Under the pieces are notes generated by a model. That model was not told the origin of the DNA. It saw only the letters and a list, made by a program, of their open reading frames with translations, and did not search any database. The translations under genes and the position numbers were made by a program. Shown here one piece after another: positions 1-6,272 of a stretch of 14,673 bases of DNA (its first letter is position 1; each line of letters starts with the position of its first letter). The stretch comes from Oscillospiraceae bacterium (GTDB taxonomy: Bacteria; Bacillota; Clostridia; Oscillospirales; JAKOTC01): NCBI GenBank assembly GCA_035353335.1, contig DAOPZJ010000040.1:9831-24503 (forward strand), written 5' to 3'.

Positions 1-62
1 GGGCGATTCGTAATCGCCCGTTGTTTCGATTTGATATACGGGCGATTAAGAATCGCCCCTAC
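1..62. repeat. Two copies of the GGGCGATT-AATCGCCC hairpin repeat
   Basis: Two short perfect inverted repeats lie 20 bp apart. The first (1-19) has arms GGGCGATT and AATCGCCC around CGT. The second (40-62) has the same arms around AAG and ends in CTAC. The same family recurs at 605-642, 10682-10704, 10823-10845, 12144-12166 (inverted) and 12190-12257. The loop varies while the arms stay paired. These look like small non-coding dispersed repeats (REP or MITE-like). Their function cannot be read from the sequence. Confidence 0.8.
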
Positions 63-78
63 ACTTCGTCGTGCATCC

Positions 79-106
79 TCGAAAAGATGAGTAGCGTCCC
101 TATACT
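79..106 (+). promoter_or_regulatory. Weak candidate promoter for the VOC gene
   Basis: A TATACT box at 101-106 lies 16 bp after TCGAAA (79-84), a poor match to TTGACA. It is followed at 113-120 by the ribosome binding site AAAGGAGA. The leader would be very short, about 15 nt, so the call is tentative. No better promoter is visible in the 128 bp available. Confidence 0.3.
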
Positions 107-128
107 TAATAAAAAGGAGAAAATCAAT

Positions 129-503
129 ATGGATAAGATTTTTTCAATCCTAGCGGTGTTTCCCGCGCCGGATATCGAAAAGACCGCTAAGTATTATCAC
201 GAGGTTCTGGGATTCCGGGCGGTTCCGTATTTAGAGGTAAAAGAGCCCCATATCTGCCTTTATCGCGACCGCGTGGAGATCGTCCTGACCAAGGCGAACA
301 GCGAAAAAGTCCACCCGAACCGGGAGCTCTACGGTTACGGGGAAGACGCTTATCTGATCACCGACCATCAGGAGGAATTGCAAAAAGAATTTATCGGCAA
401 AGGAGCCAAAATCGTCCGACCGCTCCATGTGACCGATTACAACAACAAAGAATTTGTACTCGAAGATATCGACGGGCGGTGGATTGTCTTCGGGATGAAA
501 TAA
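129..503 (+). CDS. VOC (glyoxalase/bleomycin-resistance fold) family protein
   Basis: A 124-residue soluble protein of the vicinal oxygen chelate superfamily. It has one pair of beta-alpha-beta-beta-beta modules: the first begins ILAVFPAPDIEKTAKYYHEVLGF and holds the typical YY/FY...LGF helix and turn, and the second ends FVLEDIDGRWIVFG. I chose the ATG at 129 because AAAGGAGA (113-120) sits 8 nt upstream. The longer open frame back to 21 runs through repeat sequence and is not credible as coding. Family members include glyoxalase I, dioxygenases, antibiotic-binding proteins and many of unknown role. The usual first metal-binding His is not evident (FPAPD occupies that strand), although an acidic residue is present near the end (E in VLEDIDG). 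A binding protein is therefore as likely as a metalloenzyme. It has no operon partners and is flanked on both sides by palindromic repeats. The substrate is unknown. Confidence 0.85.
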   Translation: MDKIFSILAVFPAPDIEKTAKYYHEVLGFRAVPYLEVKEPHICLYRDRVEIVLTKANSEKVHPNRELYGYGEDAYLITDHQEELQKEFIGKGAKIVRPLHVTDYNNKEFVLEDIDGRWIVFGMK

Positions 504-540
504 AAGTGACGGGTTTCGACACAACAGTCATGGTACGGCT

Positions 541-642
541 CCTCGTAAAGGCGGGAGTCTTTTTCGTCATTACGAGGAACTTTAGCCCCGTGGCAATCCA
601 GAATGGGCGATTGCGTCGGGCCGTGCCCGATATCGCCCCTAC
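541..642 (+). repeat. Composite palindromic repeat (CGTCATTRCGAGG module plus nested GGGCGA hairpin)
   Basis: The first module, 565-599, begins CGTCATTACGAGG and ends GGCAATCC. It is a diverged copy of the module at 10620-10655 and 10761-10796, and even its upstream flank (GGCGGGAGT...) resembles theirs. It is followed at 605-642 by an outer stem GGGCGAT / ATCGCCC enclosing an inner palindrome CGGGC-CGT-GCCCG (617-629), and it ends CCCTAC. The order of modules is the same as in the 10.6-10.8 kb copies, so this is one composite element rather than chance palindromes. No coding function is seen. Confidence 0.75.
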
Positions 643-736
643 AACGCGAACAGCCGATGGCTTCCTATTTAACAAACGGCGCGTAATCCATGCGATGGGG
701 GCGGGGACGGAATCCCACCACCACTGCAAGGCGGTA

Positions 737-842
737 GATGAATTGCATGGCAATTCATCCGGAAGTTCGTTTACGAACTTCTTCCCCCATTCCCTTTAAC
801 AAGGGAGGCAAGATTGCGGGCGCACACGCAGATGCGCCCCTC
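737..842. repeat. Cluster of four hairpins in the gene-free stretch before rlmB
   Basis: Four inverted repeats lie in close succession. At 737-759 a 10-bp perfect stem GATGAATTGC / GCAATTCATC has loop ATG. At 762-781 a 9-bp perfect stem GAAGTTCGT / ACGAACTTC has loop TT. At 792-805 CCCTT pairs with AAGGG. At 818-839 GGGCGCA pairs with TGCGCCC. The last continues CCTC, resembling the GGGCG...CGCCCCTAC family. None is followed by a run of T, so none is a clear intrinsic terminator. The 504-915 stretch contains only these repeats and no gene I can support. Confidence 0.75.
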
Positions 843-915
843 AATGCGGACGGCCAATGCTCCCACTATATGTAATAACGAATTGTGCAAAATGATGTCG
901 AACATGGAAAAATAA

Positions 916-944
916 TTGAAATTTTTACATTGTTTTGGTATAAT
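916..944 (+). promoter_or_regulatory. Sigma-A-like promoter for rlmB and the downstream membrane gene
   Basis: TTGAAA (916-921) and TATAAT (939-944) are separated by exactly 17 bp in an AT-rich patch that stands out from the surrounding GC-rich sequence. The transcript would start near 951, giving a leader of about 65 nt before the rlmB start. It is the only good promoter before the rlmB/851-residue gene pair, so both are probably transcribed from it. Confidence 0.8.
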
Positions 945-1015
945 ATCCGTAAGCGACAAATCGCAAACCGAAGGTGCGATCAAAACAGCCGCAAAAACTT
1001 TTCGGGAGCGTAAAA

Positions 1016-1804
1016 ATGGGCATGAACTCCGAAAAAGACGGACGCGACAGAGAATTAAACGACGTATATGCCGGAAAAAATCCCGTGGCCGAGGCACTGG
1101 CCGCAGGCATCGTTTTCGATACGGTTTTCGTCACCAGAAAAGACGGCCCTATCGCGCCTTTGATCGCGAAATGCGTGAAAGAAGGCGCGTTGATCAAAGA
1201 GGTGCATCCGTCCAAGTTGGACGCGCTTGCGGGCGGCGCGATTCACCAGGGCATCGTCGGGGTCGCCTCGAGCGCGAAACCCGCGGAACTCGACGACGTT
1301 TTCAAGGCCGCCGCGGAAAAAGGCGAGCCGGTTTTGATTTTGATCGCGGACGACATCCAGGACCCGCATAATTTGGGCGCGCTGATTCGAAGCGCCGAAT
1401 GCGCGGGCGCGCACGGCGTGATCGTCCCGAAACACCGCAGCGCGATGCTCGGCGGCGTGGTCGCCAAGAGCTCGGCGGGCGCGGTTTCGCATATCCCGAT
1501 CGTCAAAGTTTCGAATCTCGTGAACACGATGAAAGAGCTGAAACAGCAGGGCGTCTGGATTTACGGCGCCGATATGGACGGCGGGGATTTTTACAAGACC
1601 GACCTGACCGGCCCGAGCGCGATCGTGATCGGCTCGGAGGGCGAGGGTATCGGGCGGCTCGTCAAAGAGACCTGCGACGGAGTGATTTCCATTCCGATGA
1701 AAGGCAAGATCAATTCGCTGAACGCCTCGGTGGCGGGCGGCATTCTTTTATTTGAAGCGACGGTGCAGCGCAAAAAGAAGAGGGAGGCAGGGATGAGAGC
1801 ATGA
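1016..1804 (+). CDS. rlmB: 23S rRNA (guanosine-2'-O)-methyltransferase RlmB, SpoU/TrmH family
   Basis: A 262-residue cytoplasmic SPOUT-class enzyme. It is expected to transfer a methyl group from S-adenosylmethionine to the ribose of G2251 (E. coli numbering) in the peptidyl-transferase P-loop of 23S rRNA. An N-terminal substrate-binding domain (about residues 13-85, starting VYAGKNPVAEAL) precedes the trefoil-knot catalytic domain. All three SpoU motifs are intact: motif 1 NLGALIR (119-125) with the catalytic Arg125, motif 2 GSEGEGI (206-212), and motif 3 around 226-240 (IPMKGKINSLNAS). The ATG at 1016 is chosen because GGGAG at 1004-1008 is well spaced. An in-frame GTG at 974 lacks such a site, and an ATG at 1022 is a close alternative. 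The stop overlaps the next start (ATGA, 1801-1804), so the two genes are probably translationally coupled. The exact target base is inferred from family resemblance; another TrmH-type RNA methylase is possible. Confidence 0.9.
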   Translation: MGMNSEKDGRDRELNDVYAGKNPVAEALAAGIVFDTVFVTRKDGPIAPLIAKCVKEGALIKEVHPSKLDALAGGAIHQGIVGVASSAKPAELDDVFKAAAEKGEPVLILIADDIQDPHNLGALIRSAECAGAHGVIVPKHRSAMLGGVVAKSSAGAVSHIPIVKVSNLVNTMKELKQQGVWIYGADMDGGDFYKTDLTGPSAIVIGSEGEGIGRLVKETCDGVISIPMKGKINSLNASVAGGILLFEATVQRKKKREAGMRA

Positions 1805-4356
1805 GCGAAGAAAAAGACAGAGAAAAAGAGAAAAAAACCAATAATCCCGGAGAGATGAGCGACGAGATTTTCGAGCGCATCGCCGCCGAAAAACGCCGCA
1901 AACTGAATCAGCTCATCAGCAGTTTTGAGGAGCGGGAGCGCACGAAAGGCCTCGACGAAGACACCCGTCAGACCATCCACCGCGACCTCTTCCCCGGCGA
2001 GCGCAAAAAGACCGAACGCCCGAAGCAGCACAGTTTCGAAGACGGCCAGCTGCCGCTCGACGCGCAGATGGCGCTTCCGCAGGAGGGCCTGTTCAGCGAA
2101 GATGAAGATATCAAGCTGCGCAAGCCGCAGAGCGAAACACCGCGGCCTGCGAAAAAGCCGGAGCCGCCGAAACCGTTACGCGAACCCGGGGAAGAAGAGG
2201 AAGAAGTGCGGATCTATTCACCCGCCTCCCGCACCGCGCCGCCGGAACCCTTTCAAAATCCGCCCGAGCCGCAGCCGGAACCCGGGGAAGCGGTTCAGCC
2301 CGAACCCGGGGCAGTACCGCCGGAGCAGCCGGTTCAGCCGGAACAGCCCGAACCGGAAGCCGAAAAGAGCGACAGCGCGCACGAGCTGCTCATGAAAACG
2401 CGGCGGGAAAAGATGGAGAATTTCGTGCTGGACACGACTTCCGCGCAGGATGGCGAGGCCGGCGACGATTTCGAATTCACCCAAAACTCAAAACCGGAGG
2501 AGATCGCGGCCGACCTCTCGCGCTGGACGCGCAAAAAGGCGCTGCGGGCCGCGGTCTGTTTTTTGATTTTCATCATCTCGTTTTTGATCGTCCTGTCGCC
2601 CGCACTTCCGGCGACGGCGCTGCCCTATGATCTGTCGGCGGCGAATGAGACAAACGGCGCACAAGTCATCAACCCCGGAGACGGCATCAATCCGGCCGGG
2701 TCGACGACCGTCGGCGAGGCGAACCAAAACAGCCAACCGACGGCGGCCGCGGTAAAATACGCAGTCAACGAAAACGGCCAGCAGGTCCGGGTCATCATCG
2801 GCGTGCTGCTCGCTTTGAACGTCATCATTCTGTTGTTTTCTTTCGACACGCTTTGGGGCGGCATCCTCGATTTCATCAAACTCAGCCCGACCGCCGACAC
2901 CGCGGCTTCGCTCATCTGGCTGTTCACGACGGTGCAGGGCCTGATGATGATGGCGGCACCGGTGCCCGGGACCTTTGCGGCGGGCGTGTTCGGCGTATTT
3001 ATGCCGTTCGCAGCGTTTGCCGCGGCGGCCGCGCACCTGACAGGTCTATTGCGCCAGGTCCGCGAGAAAAACGGATTCGATGTGATTTCCGCGCCCGGGC
3101 CGAAATATCATCTGCGTCTTCAGAATGAGGGCAATTCGGCGATTCTGCAGCGCCCGGGTGAAGAGGAGGACGCGGTCGCGGGCGTGTTCGTCAAAGCCGG
3201 ATTCGCCTCGGATTATTTCTCGATGTCCGACTCCGAGGACGGCTCCGACCGGATGAATAAGATTTTGGTGCCGTCGGTGCTGATTTTCGGATTTTTGCTC
3301 GCCATCGCGGTGACCATCCTCCGGACCGGCGGATTCGCGATGTTTCTGACGGTCTGGACGGCGGTGCTCTGCGTGCTGATGCCGATTGCCTCGGGCGTCA
3401 TCTGCATGCTCGGGCAGGCGCGCGCTTCGGCCGCGAACAAAAAACACGGGATCGCGATCAGCAGCCAGTGCGCGTTCGACGACGCCTACGACATGACCTC
3501 GATGCTCTTCACCGATTCGGAGATTTTCAGCCCGAAGACGATGGTGCTGAACGGAATCAAGACCTTCGCGGGAAAGCGCATGGACGAAGCGATCATCCTC
3601 GCGGCGTCGGCGGTGGAAAAGCGCGGCGGCCCCCTCAAGGATCTGTTCACCGGGATTTTATCGGAAAACGAGGGCTATCTGCTGCCGGTTGACAACGAAG
3701 CCGTCTATCAGCCCGAAAAGGGCATCGTCTGCTGGATCTCGGGCAAACGGGTCATCCTCGGTTCAAGGGAATTCATCTCGGAATATGACATCGTGCTTCC
3801 GGGCGACGATTTCGATAAAAAATTCACCAAAAAAAACCGCAGCCTGATCTATCTCGCGTTCGGCGGAGAGCTGATGGCGGTGCTGCTCGTGACTTATAAA
3901 ATCGATTCCGACACGGCCCGCGCGCTGCGCGCGCTCGCGAAACAGCGCGTCCGGCTGCTCATCGACACGCGCGACCCCTGCATCAGACCTTCAATCATTT
4001 CCAAACAGCTGGGGCTTCCCGATGACTACGTCGTCATCGCCGACACCCGGGGGAAGGCGGCGCTTGAAAAAATTCTGCGCGAGCGCGGGACCCTCAAGGC
4101 GGGCGCGGTCTGCGGCGGGAGCGCGCATGACCGCATCAGGACAGTTTTAACCTGCTTTAAACTGCGCAAGTCGCTCTCGGTCGGGTTTGCCGCGCAGGCG
4201 GGGCTGACGGTGCTCGCGTTCGGCGCGCTGCTCGTCGCCGCGTTCTCTTCATCGCTCGGCTCGATGACCGTGGCGCTCGCTTCGGCGGCGCAATTAATCA
4301 TCCTGCTTTTGTCGGCGCTGATCGAGTGCCTGCCGGGATATAAAAATCTCTGGTGA
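1801..4356 (+). CDS. Degenerate P1B-type P-type ATPase-like membrane protein with Pro/Glu-rich N-terminal tail
   Basis: An 851-residue protein. Residues 1-240 are charged, Pro/Glu-rich and probably disordered and cytosolic, with repeated PEP/EPG stretches near 125-195. Predicted helices lie at about 250-268, 330-348, 366-387, 391-415, 488-507, 511-538, 795-816 and 822-842. This 4+2+2 pattern is that of P1B heavy-metal ATPases. The 539-760 part follows a CopA-like core segment by segment: KKHGIAI (547-553), SMLFTDSEIF at the phosphorylation site (567-576), ILAASAVEKRGGPL in the N-domain (599-612), GIVCWISGKRVILGSREF (641-658), LIYLAFGGELMAVLL (682-696) and RVRLLIDTRD (716-725). The catalytic residues are gone. 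DKTGT is DSEIF (572-576), CPC is MPI (527-529), the HP motif is GP (610-611), TGD is replaced by DTRD (722-725), and GDGxND is missing. The A-domain loop (416-487) is short and has no TGES. I infer a non-pumping pseudo-ATPase; its role is unknown. A loop of about 60 residues between helices 1 and 2 faces outward and is Asn/Thr-rich. The start overlaps the rlmB stop. Confidence 0.8.
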   Translation: MSEEKDREKEKKTNNPGEMSDEIFERIAAEKRRKLNQLISSFEERERTKGLDEDTRQTIHRDLFPGERKKTERPKQHSFEDGQLPLDAQMALPQEGLFSEDEDIKLRKPQSETPRPAKKPEPPKPLREPGEEEEEVRIYSPASRTAPPEPFQNPPEPQPEPGEAVQPEPGAVPPEQPVQPEQPEPEAEKSDSAHELLMKTRREKMENFVLDTTSAQDGEAGDDFEFTQNSKPEEIAADLSRWTRKKALRAAVCFLIFIISFLIVLSPALPATALPYDLSAANETNGAQVINPGDGINPAGSTTVGEANQNSQPTAAAVKYAVNENGQQVRVIIGVLLALNVIILLFSFDTLWGGILDFIKLSPTADTAASLIWLFTTVQGLMMMAAPVPGTFAAGVFGVFMPFAAFAAAAAHLTGLLRQVREKNGFDVISAPGPKYHLRLQNEGNSAILQRPGEEEDAVAGVFVKAGFASDYFSMSDSEDGSDRMNKILVPSVLIFGFLLAIAVTILRTGGFAMFLTVWTAVLCVLMPIASGVICMLGQARASAANKKHGIAISSQCAFDDAYDMTSMLFTDSEIFSPKTMVLNGIKTFAGKRMDEAIILAASAVEKRGGPLKDLFTGILSENEGYLLPVDNEAVYQPEKGIVCWISGKRVILGSREFISEYDIVLPGDDFDKKFTKKNRSLIYLAFGGELMAVLLVTYKIDSDTARALRALAKQRVRLLIDTRDPCIRPSIISKQLGLPDDYVVIADTRGKAALEKILRERGTLKAGAVCGGSAHDRIRTVLTCFKLRKSLSVGFAAQAGLTVLAFGALLVAAFSSSLGSMTVALASAAQLIILLLSALIECLPGYKNLW

Positions 4357-4408
4357 AACCAGAACCTGTCAACAGTTTTCGGGAATGGGCGGAAAGCTCG
4401 GAAATCGG

Positions 4409-4437
4409 TTGAAAAAGCTTTGAAAATATGATATACT
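4409..4437 (+). promoter_or_regulatory. Promoter of the ABC/GldG operon
   Basis: TTGAAA (4409-4414) and TATACT (4432-4437) are separated by 17 bp. The transcript would begin near 4444, leaving a leader of about 148 nt before the ATPase start at 4592. I recognise no riboswitch or attenuator in that leader. A weak 6-bp hairpin (4349-4363, TCTGGT/ACCAGA) overlaps the preceding stop codon but has no T-run, so read-through from the upstream gene remains possible. Confidence 0.75.
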
Positions 4438-4591
4438 TCCTCTCTGTGCAGGACTTTTTCGCACGGCGGCACGGTTTGGGCAAGATGACACAATCCCATC
4501 ACAAATCTGTCACCGGCGCCCGATAGGATTTTTGCATCAAAGGGGACAGGCACGTTTTGCATTCGTGATAAAAAAAGGAGTAGGACTCGAA

Positions 4592-5533
4592 ATGATTGAA
4601 GTGAACGGACTGACCAAGCGTTATGGCGAAAAGTTTGCCATCAAAGACGTCGGTTTCAAAATCGGCGAGGGTGAGATCGTCGGCCTCCTGGGCCCGAACG
4701 GCGCTGGAAAGAGCACGACGATGAACATCATGACCGGCTATCTCTCCGCAACCTCCGGCACGGTGACGGTCAACGGGTTCGATATTCGGGAAAAGCCGAT
4801 TGAGGCCAAGATGAATATCGGGTATCTGCCGGAACTGCCCCCGCTTTATCCGGATATGACGGTAAAGGCCTATCTGGACTTTATTTTCGACCTCAAGCAG
4901 GTCAAGGCCAACCGCGAGGAACATATCTCGAAAATCTGCAAACTCGTCAAGATAGAAGCCGTTTATCCGCGCCTGATCAAAAACCTCTCAAAGGGGTTCA
5001 GACAGCGCGTCGGCATCGCGCAGGCGCTCATCGGAACGCCGCCGATTCTGATTCTGGACGAGCCGACCGTCGGCCTCGACCCCAAACAGATCGTCGACAT
5101 CCGCGACCTGATCGCCAACCTCGGCAGAAGACATACGATTCTGGTCAGTTCGCACATCTTACATGAAATTCAGGCGGTCTGCAACCGCATCATCATCATC
5201 AATCAGGGCGAGATCGTCGCCGACGGAAAACGCGACGACATCATCCGCAAGGCCACCGAGGACGCACGCTTTACCGTCCGTGTCATCGGCCCGCGCGACG
5301 AGGTCGCGAAGACCCTCGTCAGAATCGGCGGTGTGGACAAGATCGTCGACGACGGCGTGCGCGAGAGCGGCTCGAATGACTTCATCGTCATCCCCAAGGC
5401 AAAGACGGACGTGCGCAGAGAGGTTTTTGAGCGCCTTGCCGAACGGAAATGGCCGATTGTCAGCATGGTCGGCAGCCAGCTGACCCTTGAAGACGTCTTC
5501 CTGCGGCTGACCGAAACCGATGAGACGGAATAA
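4592..5533 (+). CDS. ABC transporter ATP-binding protein (GldA/NatA-like)
   Basis: A 313-residue cytoplasmic ATPase that would power the permease encoded immediately downstream. All nucleotide-binding motifs are intact: Walker A GPNGAGKST (34-42), the ABC signature as LSKGFRQR (132-139), Walker B ILILDE (152-157) followed by PTVGLDP, and the H-loop His188 in VSSHIL. Residues from about 215 to the end form the C-terminal extension common in ABC-2 exporter ATPases and end LTLEDVFLRLTE. The start is the ATG at 4592, with AAGGAG at 4575-4580. The frame stays open upstream to 4532, but the GTG and other starts there would run through the ribosome binding site. As first gene of a four-gene operon with an ABC-2 permease, a GldG-like protein and a DUF4340-like protein, it belongs to the Gld-type systems, named for gliding motility in Bacteroidetes but widespread in non-gliding bacteria. 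The substrate is not known. Confidence 0.93.
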   Translation: MIEVNGLTKRYGEKFAIKDVGFKIGEGEIVGLLGPNGAGKSTTMNIMTGYLSATSGTVTVNGFDIREKPIEAKMNIGYLPELPPLYPDMTVKAYLDFIFDLKQVKANREEHISKICKLVKIEAVYPRLIKNLSKGFRQRVGIAQALIGTPPILILDEPTVGLDPKQIVDIRDLIANLGRRHTILVSSHILHEIQAVCNRIIIINQGEIVADGKRDDIIRKATEDARFTVRVIGPRDEVAKTLVRIGGVDKIVDDGVRESGSNDFIVIPKAKTDVRREVFERLAERKWPIVSMVGSQLTLEDVFLRLTETDETE

Positions 5534-5554
5534 GCCGGGAAAGGGAAAAGAATC

Positions 5555-6259
5555 ATGAAAGCCATCATTAAACGCGAATTCGCCTCCTATTTTGCGCATC
5601 CCGTCGGTTACCTGTTTATCGGCGTGACCTTTTTGCTGGCGTCGTTCAGCTTCTTTATCGACGTTTTCCTCTATGCCACGACCGACATCGCCCCGGTGTT
5701 CAGCACCCTGTTCAGTCTGGTGTACCTGATCGTCCCGCTGATTACGATGCGGCTGCTCTCCGAGGAAAAACGCCATAAGACCGAACAGGTGTTTTACACC
5801 TCCCCGGTCACCATGACCGAAGTCATTTTCGGCAAATTTTTCGGCGCGGGCCTGATTTACATAGCCGCCACCGCCATCGTGTTTGTCCACCAACTCGTGC
5901 TCGCCTTCTACGGGAGCCCGGACTGGGGCCTTCTGTTCTGCCGCTACATCGGTCTGATTCTGCTCGGCGGGCTGCTGATCGCCATCGGCCTTGTCGTCTC
6001 CGCGCTGACCGAGAGCCAGGCGGTCGCGGCGATCGTCGCGCTGGCGATTTCGATGGTCATGGGACAGGTCGACTCGCTGACGCAGTCTTCAAGCAGCCAG
6101 ACACTGATCAAAATTACCGAGTGGATTTCGCCCGGCCATCATTTCACCGGCTTTTTCAACGGGAATTTTTCGGTCGCGGACGTTTTTTATTATCTCAGCA
6201 TGACCGGATTGCTGCTCTTTGTTGCGGTCAGAATCCTCGACCGCAAGAGATGGGCATAA
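5555..6259 (+). CDS. ABC-2 family permease (GldF-like)
   Basis: A 234-residue integral membrane protein with six predicted helices at about 19-40, 47-68, 96-118, 127-151, 155-172 and 209-227. The N-terminus (IIKREFASYFAHPVGYLF) and the cytoplasmic loop MRLLSEEKRHKTEQVFYTSPVT (65-86) are typical of the ABC-2 membrane family, where this loop contacts the ATPase. The start lies 21 bp after the ATPase stop, with a moderate site (AAGGGAAAAG, about 5540-5550). A strong AAGGAGG for the next gene overlaps its stop codon. It should dimerise or pair with a partner to form the translocation unit. No second permease gene is present, so a homodimer is likely. The substrate is unknown. Confidence 0.92.
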   Translation: MKAIIKREFASYFAHPVGYLFIGVTFLLASFSFFIDVFLYATTDIAPVFSTLFSLVYLIVPLITMRLLSEEKRHKTEQVFYTSPVTMTEVIFGKFFGAGLIYIAATAIVFVHQLVLAFYGSPDWGLLFCRYIGLILLGGLLIAIGLVVSALTESQAVAAIVALAISMVMGQVDSLTQSSSSQTLIKITEWISPGHHFTGFFNGNFSVADVFYYLSMTGLLLFVAVRILDRKRWA

Positions 6260-6272
6260 GGAGGACAAACCA

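Noticed and set aside
21..128. N-terminal extension of the VOC protein to position 21.
   Set aside because: It would translate the GGGCGATT repeat, and the strong AAAGGAGA at 113-120 points to the ATG at 129.
479..799. A 106-codon plus-strand frame downstream of the VOC gene.
   Set aside because: It runs entirely through palindromic repeats, with no ribosome binding site or recognisable domain.
4357..4408. Terminator after the pseudo-ATPase gene.
   Set aside because: Only a 6-bp hairpin overlapping the stop codon is present, without a following T-run, so termination cannot be claimed.
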